Source: Pseudocercospora fijiensis CIRAD86
Taxonomy: Eukaryota > Ascomycota > Dothideomycetes > Mycosphaerellales > Mycosphaerellaceae
Assembly (NCBI RefSeq): GCF_000340215.1
Contig: NW_006921540.1
Span: forward strand, 1,172,377-1,236,376
Reading direction: 5' to 3'
DNA length: 64,000 bases
A program made the position numbers and the translations under genes. Each line of letters begins with the position of its first letter. Position 1 is the first letter of the stretch. The notes below the pieces were generated by a model, which was not told where the DNA came from, ran no database searches, and saw only the letters and a program-made list of their open reading frames with translations. Shown here one piece after another: positions 35,298 to 45,951 of the stretch.

Positions 35298-38200
35298 TGT
35301 TAAGGGCGGCAACTAAATAGTTCAAAACGAGTTCTCGAAGATATCTATCTACGAGAGGCGCGTAAGAAGCGTAAAAACTACGGCGCTAAGACTTAATGCC
35401 TAAGGCATCTATAACTAGGAATAGGAGGGTTACCCCGTAATACTACCCCCCCCTTAAGCAGAGGTATTGCGACGCTTATAAAAGCAAAGAGATATTATAC
35501 AAATCGTTATACTTATCGTTAGAAGCGGCGCTAGCAGCGGCGCTAGGCGGTAAAGTAGTAAGCAAGTGCGATAGTATAGTATCCTACGGACGATACGAGA
35601 GGTATATATAGTCCCTTATAGTTAGAGCCTTAGCTAGAGTCTAGAAGAGCTATACCGGAGGGCTATACCGGTAAGGTATTTAATACTTCGGCGGACGGGT
35701 TAAGCGGAAGGTACATTACGTACTAAGCGGCGAGGTACTACGGCCGGCGGCAGCTTCTTAATCGGCTTATATAGTATCTAGCCTACTAGCTTCTTCTAGC
35801 CTAGTATAGGCCCTACAGTACGAGGGTTATCGTAATGCTAGTTAGCGATAGCGTCCTCTACGGTACCCTTTAGGTTCTTCGTATACTTATTGTCCGTTAG
35901 CGCACCTCCTACCTACTACACTATATAAACAACTTCTTTCTTGCTATAGCTATTCTTCTATCGACTAGTAACAACTTTGTCTACTTCCTATCGTTCTTTA
36001 CCTTGTTCGTCTGCTTCTAGCGGTAGCTCGGTATTAGTTTAGTTTAGATATAGGTTGCCGTTATCGAGGCGTAGGAGTAAGGTATAGAAGCGATCGTAGA
36101 TACGTATAGTGTTAGGTAAGGCTAGTTAATATATATCTAGAGCGATTACTCGGGTAATTTCGAACGGACCGATATACTTATAGTCGAGCTTCTTTACTAG
36201 GCGTTTAGTCTAAATATTGCGGGTATCGAGCTATATCTTATCGCTAATCTTATAGGCGTATACGGGACTATGTCTTCTTACTTTATCGTTAGCGGCGGCT
36301 GTGCGTACTTAGGCATATCGCATTTAAGTAATAAGGTGTTCGTATAGAAGCTCTATTTATTTCGCAAATTTATTAGCTTTAAGCTCGGACGTACGCGCGG
36401 GACTAGCCGCGGGTAGGTCTAGTTTTACAAGCTTGGCGGCTAATAATCGTATACGAGGATTGCGGCTAGTAGTAGTAAAGAATCTACTAACTCCGGTAGT
36501 ATTAGATTGAACACTATTAGCGGCGAATTCTACGTTCGGGATCTAGTTAACCTAGTCGTCTTAGGTATAGTTAATATATACGCGGAGGTACTGCTCGAGC
36601 TCCTTATTAGTATTTTCTAACTAACCGTCGGTAGTAGGATAGAAGGCAGTAGATATGCGCTACTTAGTACTAACATTGCGTATAAGGCGCTTAAAGAACG
36701 TTAATGTCTACTATAACCCGCGATTGCTATAGAAAACGTCTATATATCCGACATCTCGCTATATATACTAATACTAGAGGTTACTAGCGTATTCCGCGGT
36801 TATGTCCTTCGCTAGCATAAAGCGCTTATGTTTCGAGAGGCGATAGGTTGCAGTAAGTAGATTCTCGTAGGTATTGTTATTAAGTACGGCTCGGATCTTC
36901 TTCCTCTTAGACTTCTTGCTCTCGCCTAGTGCATATAGCATCTTGCTCTTCTATTCGCGGAACGGTATGTCCTTATCCTTAGCCTTATTATTAGCCGCAA
37001 ACATAGCGGGCAACTTAGTAGACTTGTCCTTACGCTTATACTTACGGTCGCGGCTATTATAACGACCTCGGTATCGACCTCGGTAGTCTCGGTCGTACTC
37101 GTCGGACTTAGACGTAGAGCTGCTTAAGGAGCCTAGATTATCGTCTTTATCGCTAGCGGCGTACGCATTCTTAAGTTCTTCTCGCTAAGTGCGCTCTCGC
37201 TCTCGCTCTAGGCGCTTCTTAACCGGCGTATTGCGGGAGCTCTTAGTAGGAAGCGTTTATTCGCGCTTGCGGCCGGTAGCACCGGTGCCTCTATTCTAGC
37301 GTATAGTAAAGTAAACATTATCGGAGTCTTCTTCGAATTAGGCGAGGAGGTCTTTGTTATCGGTTTATAGCTTACTACGGCGCTTCGGAGTGTTGCTAGT
37401 ATTAGCTTTAGTAATAGTAAGTTGTTTTTCTAAACCTTTAACCTTTTTCTAGAGTTGCTCGATCTCTATCTTATCGGCATCTCTAATAGAACGGTACCGG
37501 GCAATACGCTCTTTAGCTTTCTTTAGCGCTAGTTCGTAGCGCTTACTCTTCTCGGTTAGCTCCTTTAGTTAAATAGTATAAGCGTTGTTAGCATTCTTTA
37601 GGTACTAGACGCGAGATATAGCGCTGTCGCGTTCCTGCTTCGCTTAATTCACTTTATTAATAGTCTACTATAGAACAGCAGGTTAGTCGGCCTATAGTAG
37701 GGCAGCATTGTTAAGGAGGTCTAGCTACTTATTAGGGTGCTTTTATACGCGCGTAGACAGGTCTTATATATCGGTAATATCCTTAAAATGTCTAAGGTTA
37801 TAACGTAGCACTTCCTCGCTACGTAGATTCTAGTCGTATAGTATCTAGTCCGTAAGGTCTAGAGTCGACGTAGTACGTACGCGAGTGCCTTAGTCTAGAT
37901 TAAGCTAAATTCTGCCGGAGCTAGTGCTAGCTACTAGTATATATAGACGAGATCTTATTCTTAGGGCCTTTATAGACCTAACTAGGGAAGGAAGCTAAGA
38001 GCCGTTTGCGTCTTGCTTACGTCTAGCCTACCGACCGCGACGCTTCTAAGGTAGGTCTTCCTCTTCTTCGAAACCTTAGATATCTAGTAGTAGAGGCGGC
38101 GGAGCGGGCTTAGTCGGGGAGTCTTTAAGGAAGCGAGCATCGTCGATATTAGGATCCGTGCGGCTAGTATAGCTTATACCTATAATCTCTTCGAGCTCTT

Positions 38201-38809
38201 CCTATATATACTGCCCCGGCTTTAGCTCGCCGATTAGAGCGTCTTCGCCGCCTTCCTCCTCTTTCTTATTAGACTAATCGTTAAGGCCTATATTAAAGTT
38301 AAAGGAATTGTTATCGTCTTCGGGGTCCTAGGCCGATTGCTATTAGAGAGTCTAAGACTAAGCAGACTGCTAAGTGTTGCTATACTATAGAACTAGCGGT
38401 AGAGGCATCGAGCCGTCCTATTACTACTAGGATATATTATCCTTACCTAATAACTTATTGTTAATATATACGAATGTGTCTTCTAACTAAGAAGAGTCTA
38501 TTCGGAGTACTAAAGACTAAAGTACCGTACTTCGCTTATACTATACTATTTATATAGCGACGCGCTCTAGGCGTTAGGCCTATATATAAGTAGAACTAGG
38601 ACACGACTACTAATTACCTAATAATAGCCGTATCTCGATCTATTTAGGGATCTTCGAGAAATGTTAAAGGCAGCAACTAAATAGTTTAAAACGAGTTCTC
38701 GAAGATGTCTATCTATAAGAGGCGCGCGAGAAGCGTAAAAACTACGGCGCTAAGACTTAATGCCTAAGGCATCTACAACTAGGAATAGGAGGGTCACCCC
38801 GTAATACTA
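35298..38809 (-). mobile_element. 3.5-kb internally deleted Gypsy derivative (minus strand)
   Basis: 148-bp LTRs at 35298-35445 and 38662-38809 are direct repeats. On the minus strand they start TAGTATTACGG and end TTAACA. A G-rich polypurine tract (35446-35456 on the plus strand reads CCCCCCCTTAA) abuts the downstream LTR, fixing the orientation. The interior codes for a gag-like region joined to the integrase core and a chromodomain; protease, RT and RNase H are missing. No matching target duplication was found, so it may have arisen by recombination. RIP stops throughout. Confidence 0.8.
35690..38560 (-). pseudogene. Gag-like/integrase/chromodomain fusion remnant
   Basis: One minus-strand frame reads through gag-like coiled coils (LEKQLTITKANTSNTPK near 37400), an Arg/Tyr/Asp-rich stretch (YDRDYRGRYRGRYNSRDRK near 37060) and, after about 36890, integrase core: YRLSKHKRFMLAKDITAEYA, DVFYSNRGL, STAFYPTTDG, ENTNKELEQYLRVYIN. 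It ends in a GPY/F-like module and a chromodomain (YSKKEVVYIV, then NLKGTVEDAIAN-HYDNPRT near 35860). The join keeps frame. Integrase-only fusions like this are known from non-autonomous elements. Whether this one was ever expressed is unknown. Confidence 0.6.
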
Positions 38810-41800
38810 TTGCCTATAAGTACGTACTTATCTATATAGTAAGCGTAACTAAGTAACTACTATAGCAAGTAGTATATGCGGCATAGTATACTAGCCGAAT
38901 AACTAGATAATCGTAATAGTAAGTAGCGTATGCCTTGTAATAGACTGCCTATATAATTAAATCGGCACTATATATAATATATATACTATAGCGCGGCTTC
39001 CGATCGAGCAATCAAATAAACTACTAAATCCGGCTTTAGTATACTAGTATAGATTATATACTACGATACTATAACGACGCTAGATAGCGACCTATATAGT
39101 AGATAGCAGAGGTTCTATCTATCGAACACTCTCTTCCTATTTAACTTTCGTATTAATCTAACTATTTTTAAGCTTAGAAGACCTCCGCGGTAGTAGCGCT
39201 TAGCTCGACGACGACTCGATATTCGAGATCTCTAGCAAATATACGTTAGTAATACGACGTAAGGCTATAATACTCCTTCCTATTTAAGAGACGTCGATAG
39301 CATTTTACTATAGTATATACTCTACGTACTATAGCTAAAGCCCTATCGCTACTATAGAACAAGCTTCCTTCCTCCTAGCCTTAGAGGGCAGCCCTATAAT
39401 ATAGGCGTCGAATTAGGCTTAATAATACTCGAATTAGCTATAGTATATACCTCGCTAGCGACTAGCATTTAGTCCGAGTTAGGCGCTTAGCATTACCCTT
39501 ATACTTGCCGTCGTTACCTAATTAGGAAGCCTCTCGCACATTCCGCTTTACTCCCTAGGCGGAGTAAACTTTATACTAGCGGCTAACTTAGAATTACCTA
39601 TAGCACCTAAATTTAGGTGCTATAGGTTATTATCTATTACTTTTATAGTATAGGTTTACCTTAGAAGGGGACTTTACTATCCTAACTTTACCGTAGCCCT
39701 ACTTTATTACTATTATCGAGTAGTATAGCTACTCGACAATCCTAAAACCTTACTCTTATAGCTCTTATAACTATATATCTTCCGCCGTACTCTCTTGTTT
39801 CTTCTTCCTTCTTTCTCTATATCGTATATACCCTCTTACCCTCGTCTATAATAGCACCTTAAATATAAGAACTACGTTAATAGTATAGAAAGTAATAAAG
39901 ATAGCTCCTTAGTTCGGTCCTTCTAGCGAGCCGATAAGCAATGTCGTATATTCTAGCTATTAGCGAGTGTTTAGCAAGATAGATACTAATACGCTTATAG
40001 TCTAGTCTATAGCGTAATGTCCTACCTAGCCGCTCTACGGTTAATTAGAACCGGCTGCGCTAGCTAAATAGTAGAGTATATATATTCTTAGATAGTACTT
40101 AGTAGTAGTCGAGGGTAGTTAATAGCTAACTAGGTCCTAGTTTTTTCTATCTCGATATGCGCCGCACTATACGAAACTCTAAGATTACCGCAGTATAAGA
40201 GAAGGTAGCACGAGTTGCTATAGTACTAGCAGTAGTTAGGCTATAGATATAGCTAGTAGCAGTAGTATAGTAAGGGTATTTCGATTATTCTATTTATAGG
40301 ATTAACTTACTAACTTATACGAGAGCATCTCTACTACCTTCTCTACTACTACTATAGTAGTAGTAAGCGTATATTAATCCTTAATCCTTAATCGGTCTTC
40401 GAGTTTAGATACTAACTTATATAGTAGATAGTAGGCATAACTACCGCCTCTGCTACTACTATAGATATAAGTTCTTCCTTAATCTATATCGATAAATAAT
40501 ATACTAACTACTTAGATAGCTCTACTACTGCCGACGACGACGACGACGATAATAATAAGGACAAGGATAAGAATATAGGCGTCTTGCCTATTATATAAGT
40601 CCGACTTGTCGCTAAGCTTAAATCTAGATACTAATATATATATAGCGATAATAATAATAATAAGTAGTACTACGAGCCCGCCTAAGAATAGTATATCTAT
40701 CTAGTAGTCTTATCGAGTAGTTAAGCAGTATGCTAATAATCGTATAAAAATAGCGACGATAACGATAACGACGAAGAAGAAAACGAGGACGACGATAAGC
40801 CTACTACTACCGCTTCTATGCCTCGCTGCTATAGTCGCCCTACTAGGTAGAGCCTTTAATATATTATACTAACATAAGGTAGTCTAGTAGAGGTTAATCC
40901 TATAGTATGCTTTAATTCTTATACTTGCTAATCGATTAATAAACGAATAGCTAATTATTATATATAGGTCTAGTAAGTAGAGGTTGCGCGTAGGCCTTCG
41001 GGTAAGTTAGTAAACTAGTACTATACTAGTTAGATCTAAGACCCGGCTCGTAGGCTTAGTAAGCTCCGTATGCCTGCCTACCGCCGCTATATCCGCAAGT
41101 CGTTCCTATAGAACGACTATCGTTAGGTCGACAATTGTCGCTACTATACTATAGCGGCTACTAATAATACCGGCACTCCGGCTACTACTCGTTGCGGTTA
41201 GTATCGCCGCGTAAACTAGACTTACGACTAATTACTTTTTCGCGTAGTAAGACCTAAAATATAGCAGTAAGACGTACGATGCTTACTAATAGTATTTAGT
41301 ATTTAGCGTTTAGGTATAGTAGCTAGTCTGCTTCTTTGTTTGCTTCTTTACTTTACTTTGCTTTGCTTTTGCTTTTACTATTTGCTATTTGCTATTTGCT
41401 AGCCTTTAGGTATAATAGGCTATATTCTTTACTTTGTTTTTATACTCTTAGTAGGTCTGCTATTTAGCGTTTGCGTATAGTAGCGCTACTACTATAAATA
41501 AACTCTCTTCTCGCTCTACTAATCTTGTTACTATATTAATCTTCTACTTCTACTTCTAGTATTCTTGTTCCTTAGCTTACTAACGTATATACTAACAAAC
41601 AAGTAGAGGTCCTTCTTAATTTGCTATAGTATACTAACGATAGCTTAGTTAATAAATCTATAGAAGGAAACGAAGGATAAGGGACCGCTAAGTTAAGTCG
41701 ATTAAGCTACTTTCCGTTAAACTACGCTAGTAAAAGTGCTTAATACGATAACAAGCACTTCTAGCTAGAGATATTAATAGCTCCGCTATAGATATGCTTA

Positions 41801-42466
41801 TAATAACGAGGCCGGCGATCGGCGGAGTATAGGAAGCTAGTCTGTCTACTCTATATATTAAGGCCTATAGTACGTATAATATATACTATAGCAAACTGCG
41901 CCGCCGCTATAATGTAAGTAGTATATAGATACTCTAGTAGGGTATAGATCTGTTCCTAAGTCCTAAGAACTTAGAGACCTCCGGCATTTCGCTATAGTAC
42001 TTAGAGACCTCTAGCTTTTCGCTATAGTATATAATAGGCGTACTATAGGTAAAGAAGAGGTTATTTATACTTGCTTGCTTTAGTACTTTAATGTCGCAAA
42101 AGAGCTTAGAAACCTCTAACATTTCGCTATAGTATACGATAGCTATACTATAGGTAAAGAGACAGTTATTAAGCTATAGTTACCGCAGAATAAGGAGCCG
42201 TAGCGGCTATTAAATGTGTTAATTGTCCTGTTCTAGGTATGCTATACGACCTATAACTTGTCTATTTCGAGAGGCTTTAGCTATAGCACGTTTATAGTAT
42301 GCTATATAGAAATTAGATAGAATATTAATAGCTAATGTTAATACTTGCTACTACTAAGTATTACGATATCGGCGAAACGGAGGTAACGCAATGCGCCGAA
42401 TCGCGTATAGTACGGTATATTACGTGCTATAGCTAAATACTGCTATTTGAACGACACATACTAATA
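38810..42466. other. Right arm of the island
   Basis: 3.7 kb of RIP-degraded DNA between the nested Gypsy derivative and the right TIR. It contains CTATAG palindromes at about 39305, 39592-39630 (almost perfect), 41865, 41995, 42120, 42285 and 42410. It also contains, near 41690-41755, a third copy of the module at 18728-18785. Poly-pyrimidine and (TTTGC)n-like stretches occur near 41330-41400. One coding remnant is listed separately. Confidence 0.55.
40360..41240 (+). pseudogene. Acidic, Cys-containing ORF remnant in the right arm
   Basis: A plus-strand frame with RIP stops has strings of Asp/Asn (DDDDDDNNNKDKDK; EEENEDDD), then Arg-rich SKLRMPAYRRYIRKS, and a short tail with CRYYTIAATNNTGTPATTRCG. 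If Tyr stands for RIP-changed Cys/His, the tail would be a Cys-x2-Cys...Cys-x2-Cys zinc site. No family was recognised. Confidence 0.3.
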
Positions 42467-42592
42467 AGAAATACGAGATACTAAGAAACACGATATATCG
42501 AGAAACACGAGAGACCGGAAAACGCCAGGTTCTAAGAAACCGGAAATCGCGAGGTTCCGAGGTATACGTCTAGTGCTACGTTTAGGCCGCCG
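42467..42592 (-). repeat. Right terminal inverted repeat of the island
   Basis: 126 bp, inverted copy of 12140-12265, ending GGCCGCCG next to GGCTGA. The boundary with native DNA is sharp. Confidence 0.85.
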
Positions 42593-42941
42593 GGCTGATT
42601 GCGCTCCCTGGTCCGGGTCCGCAGTGGCAGCTATTCTATCGGAGAGTCGGAGAGCAGGCATGCGCCGATCCCTCGGCTAAGCGCAAGCTCGTAAGGATTT
42701 CGAATGCCTTGGCTTGGGTACGAGCTTCTCGCAATGTCAGATACAATTGGCATGTCGCATCATATCATCGCGCGGTAGTATTGGACCTTTCTACTTCCAC
42801 GTATTCCTGTTCAGCGAACATCCTTCGTACTTGGCATACACAACTCCTCTTGCTGCGCCCTCCGCTGCCTCGATTTCCAAAAGCAAAGCATCGACCACGA
42901 GAACCTTAGCAGCAACATAATACAAGAAAGACACTTTCATC

Positions 42942-43412
42942 ATGTCGACGATATCCTTCAACATCCCAATTCTTTCGATCCCGTTCTACTATGCGCTCGC
43001 CGTCTTTCCACATGGCTATGCAATCCACAAAGCAACCCAAGGCGACCCCAACAAGCACGACAACCGCAACCCAAAAGGCACTGCTCAGCTTGAAGCTCTC
43101 AAGAAGCGTCTGTCCGCTAGGCAGCTCGCTGCTTTCGAACGTGGAGAGTCATGCCATCGCAATCATCTCGAGAATATGCCGCTCTATGTGGCAGCCATCT
43201 TCGCAGGAATGCTGGCAGAAGCAAGAGTTGGCGAGGGAGAAATCGGACTGATCAATTTCGTGCTGGGATGGAATGCCATCCGAATTGCGTATACGGCGAA
43301 CTACTTGGCGACGGAGACGAGGCGGTGGAGCTATCTGAGAAGTGCCCTCTACTTTGCTGGAACTGGATGGGCATTCGTCATGTTCTGGAGAGCAGCAGTT
43401 GCATTGTCGTGA
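42942..43412 (+). CDS. MAPEG-family membrane protein
   Basis: Single-exon gene, 156 residues, four predicted transmembrane helices (about 6-25, 75-95, 100-120 and 132-152). The family (membrane-associated proteins in eicosanoid and glutathione metabolism) includes microsomal glutathione transferases. The characteristic ER-x(n)-HxNxxENxP pattern appears as FERGESCHRNHLENMPLYVAA (residues 66-86), next to a hydrophobic helix. Fungal members of this size are usually of unknown substrate, so I do not name an activity. The start MSTISFNIPIL has a good context (ATCATG). It is divergent from the phosphatase-like gene, with the island between them. No RIP damage. Confidence 0.9.
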   Translation: MSTISFNIPILSIPFYYALAVFPHGYAIHKATQGDPNKHDNRNPKGTAQLEALKKRLSARQLAAFERGESCHRNHLENMPLYVAAIFAGMLAEARVGEGEIGLINFVLGWNAIRIAYTANYLATETRRWSYLRSALYFAGTGWAFVMFWRAAVALS

Positions 43413-45951
43413 AGCTGGCATTGGACGTGTTGAATAGCAACATGTCAAGCGGATCGATTCTGGCAATGTAGTTAGCTGATCACCATTCAATGCAGAAAGA
43501 AAGGGAGATACTTATAAAAAAAAGTTCCCAGCCGCCTCCCAAGCAAGCCTGGAAGACGACATTCGCGCCCATGCGCGTCTCTTGCGACTCCTCATCGACT
43601 CTGCACCATGGTCCGGCTTTCGAGCATAGCGGAAAGATAGCAATGGCTTCCACCGACTGGCGAACACGGAAAGTAGACAAGCCAAAGCTTTGATCCTCAC
43701 TCTAGAGAGGTCCCACTCTCGCGCACTCGAACTCCAGCCCGTAGTCACACACCACGTCCATCGACAAGCTTTCCAGCGGAAGCACGGGCTCGAGCGTCCG
43801 AACAATCGCATATGAACATCTTGACCGTGCCTGTAGCGACATCAAATCTCGACAGTCATCCCTCTCATCGAAGACCATACGCTCAGAACGCAGCATGTCG
43901 TTTTGCGAGCCCTTTACAGCTCGCTTCTCGGCTCCACGATCGCATTGCTCAGTGTGTAATAGCACTCCCGCTTAGAGACAAGTCTTTGATTCCTTCTCAA
44001 CGGTGTAACCCGACTTTTGAGAGGCAGTATGTCGCAAGAAGCGACGCAAGCGGCCAAAGTACATCAGCAAAAACCGCTCGCCATCTCACAACCACGATAG
44101 TGAAGAGGTGAGGATGCACCGACATCGTCTTGGAAGGACGAGTTGGTGCGGTCGTATTCGGCGCTCACCAGTCGACTCCCACTCTCCAGGCTCGCGCAAG
44201 GTATGTGGAAGGAGGTGATTGACACGACTGATCGGATAATCTCTTGAGAATCACACCGGTAGCGGTTGCTGTGGTGCGAGCTTTGAGGTTCGTGCTAAGA
44301 TGTCGATGGGTTCGAGAGTGGTTGGCTTTCTGTTAAAACAGCGTAGCGTGTTGAAGGAGTGCGCAAAGATCTTCGCCAGAGCAATTGAAAGCTGAGCAGG
44401 TTGAGTAGTAGAGCAGAGCTGTTTGGTGGATGTTGAACCACTGCGTACCGAGGCCGAAACGTGGTCCACGGCGACAAGAGTCACAAGAGTGCAAACAACT
44501 GTCGTCTCAGACAGCCTCACCATGGGTATGACTTTCAAAAGGAGCACTGGGCTGCAGGAGCTATGGTATGCCAGAGGATAGCTCGGGAGGGAAAAGCTTC
44601 AGTGTGTGGAGTGCAATTGCCTCGCACATGTCGCTTCGAAGCAGACATGGACAGACGAGTGCAGTGCGATGCCAGTGAAGAAGCGATTCCCACCGTGCCG
44701 TCGGTGTGTGGGTATTACCATGCTCTGCCAGTGTCTTCATCAAGCCAGCCAAGGCTCAGCCCATCTTCGAGCGACAGACATCAATTGAGATGCTGATGAA
44801 TGGACTCAAGTGGTCTCGAAACCGACCGATCCGGAGCTCAATGTTGCCAGCGTCTGCCCCAGCCACAAGACCATGCCAACAATTGCAACAGCATGTGGAG
44901 ATCATAGAGACAGGGTGATGAAAGCGCTGTCCGGCATTCCTCGTCCACTTCCCTCCCATGCAACAAATGCAGCGTGTGCCATCAAAGCTATCCATTCATG
45001 ATCAGAGCATTCGTCCAGCCAGCAGCCTCGACGCGCGCTTCCTCAGAAGTCTTCCCAAACCGACGCATGAGGCCGCTGCATTACATCGCATTGCTTGATA
45101 GAACGCACCGGACATGACCAGCAACACTTTCGTCTCGCCTTCCCGTCTCCCTTCCGCCAGCTTCACCATGTCTCGCGAAAAACAGGCTGCAGCAGCTTCA
45201 CAGGATCAGGGTCGGCCGCAGACTAGTCGCAAAGCCGGCTGCTTGTCGTACTGAGGGCACAGCAGAGGACATCGTGATACTTTGTAACCGAGAAGATCGC
45301 TTAGGGTTAAGCACTCCAAGATGCGCCATCCACTCGACTCTCGAGCGCTGCCAGCGACGCATCTGAGGACCTGCACGAGGCTCGCTGGTGTCGCATGGCT
45401 TTGCAAGAGAGTTGAGCGCAGTGTGAACCGTTGTCTAACTCCGCTGGCAGCCGTGAAGCCGCGAAAGGAGAGCAGACGATGGGCACTCGAAGGACTGTGT
45501 GGAGGGTATGTGCTGTTGGTGTGTGTAGAAGAGCGGCGCGGATCGTGGAGCTTCGAAGTCTGCTGCTGGACCGGTTACGCGACACTCAGCGACGGCATGA
45601 CGATTTGAGGTCGGGTCGAGTTCGCTGCCAAATCTGCGGTAGGCGTGGTCGAAGGTGTTGATGTGGAAGCAAGAGCAATGGCTGGGGAATGATGTGGAGG
45701 AAGTCGCGTCTCGGTCTTCGGGCCGCTCGGCAAGGAACGCGTCTCGATCGCGATCCCACGAGCTACAAACAAATGACTTCACCTTCGCCAACAACAGAGG
45801 CAACATATGAGAATGCCGATGCAATCCCGATCCTGATCGATAATCAGTGAAGGGCTCATCGGCGGGCTATCACTGCCACGCTTGTTTGGCCAGGCATCCA
45901 CTTTGACTAGACATACCTGAGCGGCAACTGCAATGCACAACAACAACCAGA
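43413..45951. other. 2.5-kb intergenic region, no gene recognised
   Basis: Normal-composition DNA with several overlapping short ORFs on both strands (up to about 130 codons), none with a recognisable family, consistent coding pattern or conserved splice structure. No tRNA or repeat was seen. It contains the MAPEG 3' UTR and the promoter of the AT-hook gene; a non-coding RNA gene cannot be excluded. Confidence 0.5.

Larger units (their letters stand above)
12140..42592. mobile_element. 30.5-kb TIR-bounded DNA element with nested retrotransposons
   Basis: The two ends are inverted copies of each other: 12140-12265 and 42467-42592, about 114 of 126 positions identical by eye, beginning CGGYGGCCTAA. 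The hexamer GGCTGA lies directly outside (12132-12137 and 42593-42598), a possible 6-bp target duplication, or an 8-bp one with two changes. Inside, two retroelements (22948-35278 and 35298-38809) are nested; without them the element is about 14.6 kb. The left arm carries integrase, RING-finger and coiled-coil remnants, and the right arm an acidic, Cys-containing remnant. Both arms share palindromes and a repeated 60-bp module that are not seen in the nested part. Everything except the outer TIRs is heavily RIP-mutated. I cannot assign it to a named superfamily. Confidence 0.75.

Noticed and set aside
36874..37062. Plus-strand 62-codon ORF
   Set aside because: It is antisense to the gag-like/integrase frame of the minus-strand Gypsy derivative.
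12140..42592. Starship, Polinton or Helitron identity
   Set aside because: No tyrosine recombinase captain, no protein-primed DNA polymerase or packaging ATPase, and no Rep/helicase frame was found; long TIRs also argue against Starship and Helitron. Decay could hide such genes.
43413..45951. Cluster of overlapping short ORFs on both strands
   Set aside because: No family resemblance or splice pattern, and each overlaps others in different frames; chance ORFs in GC-balanced DNA.
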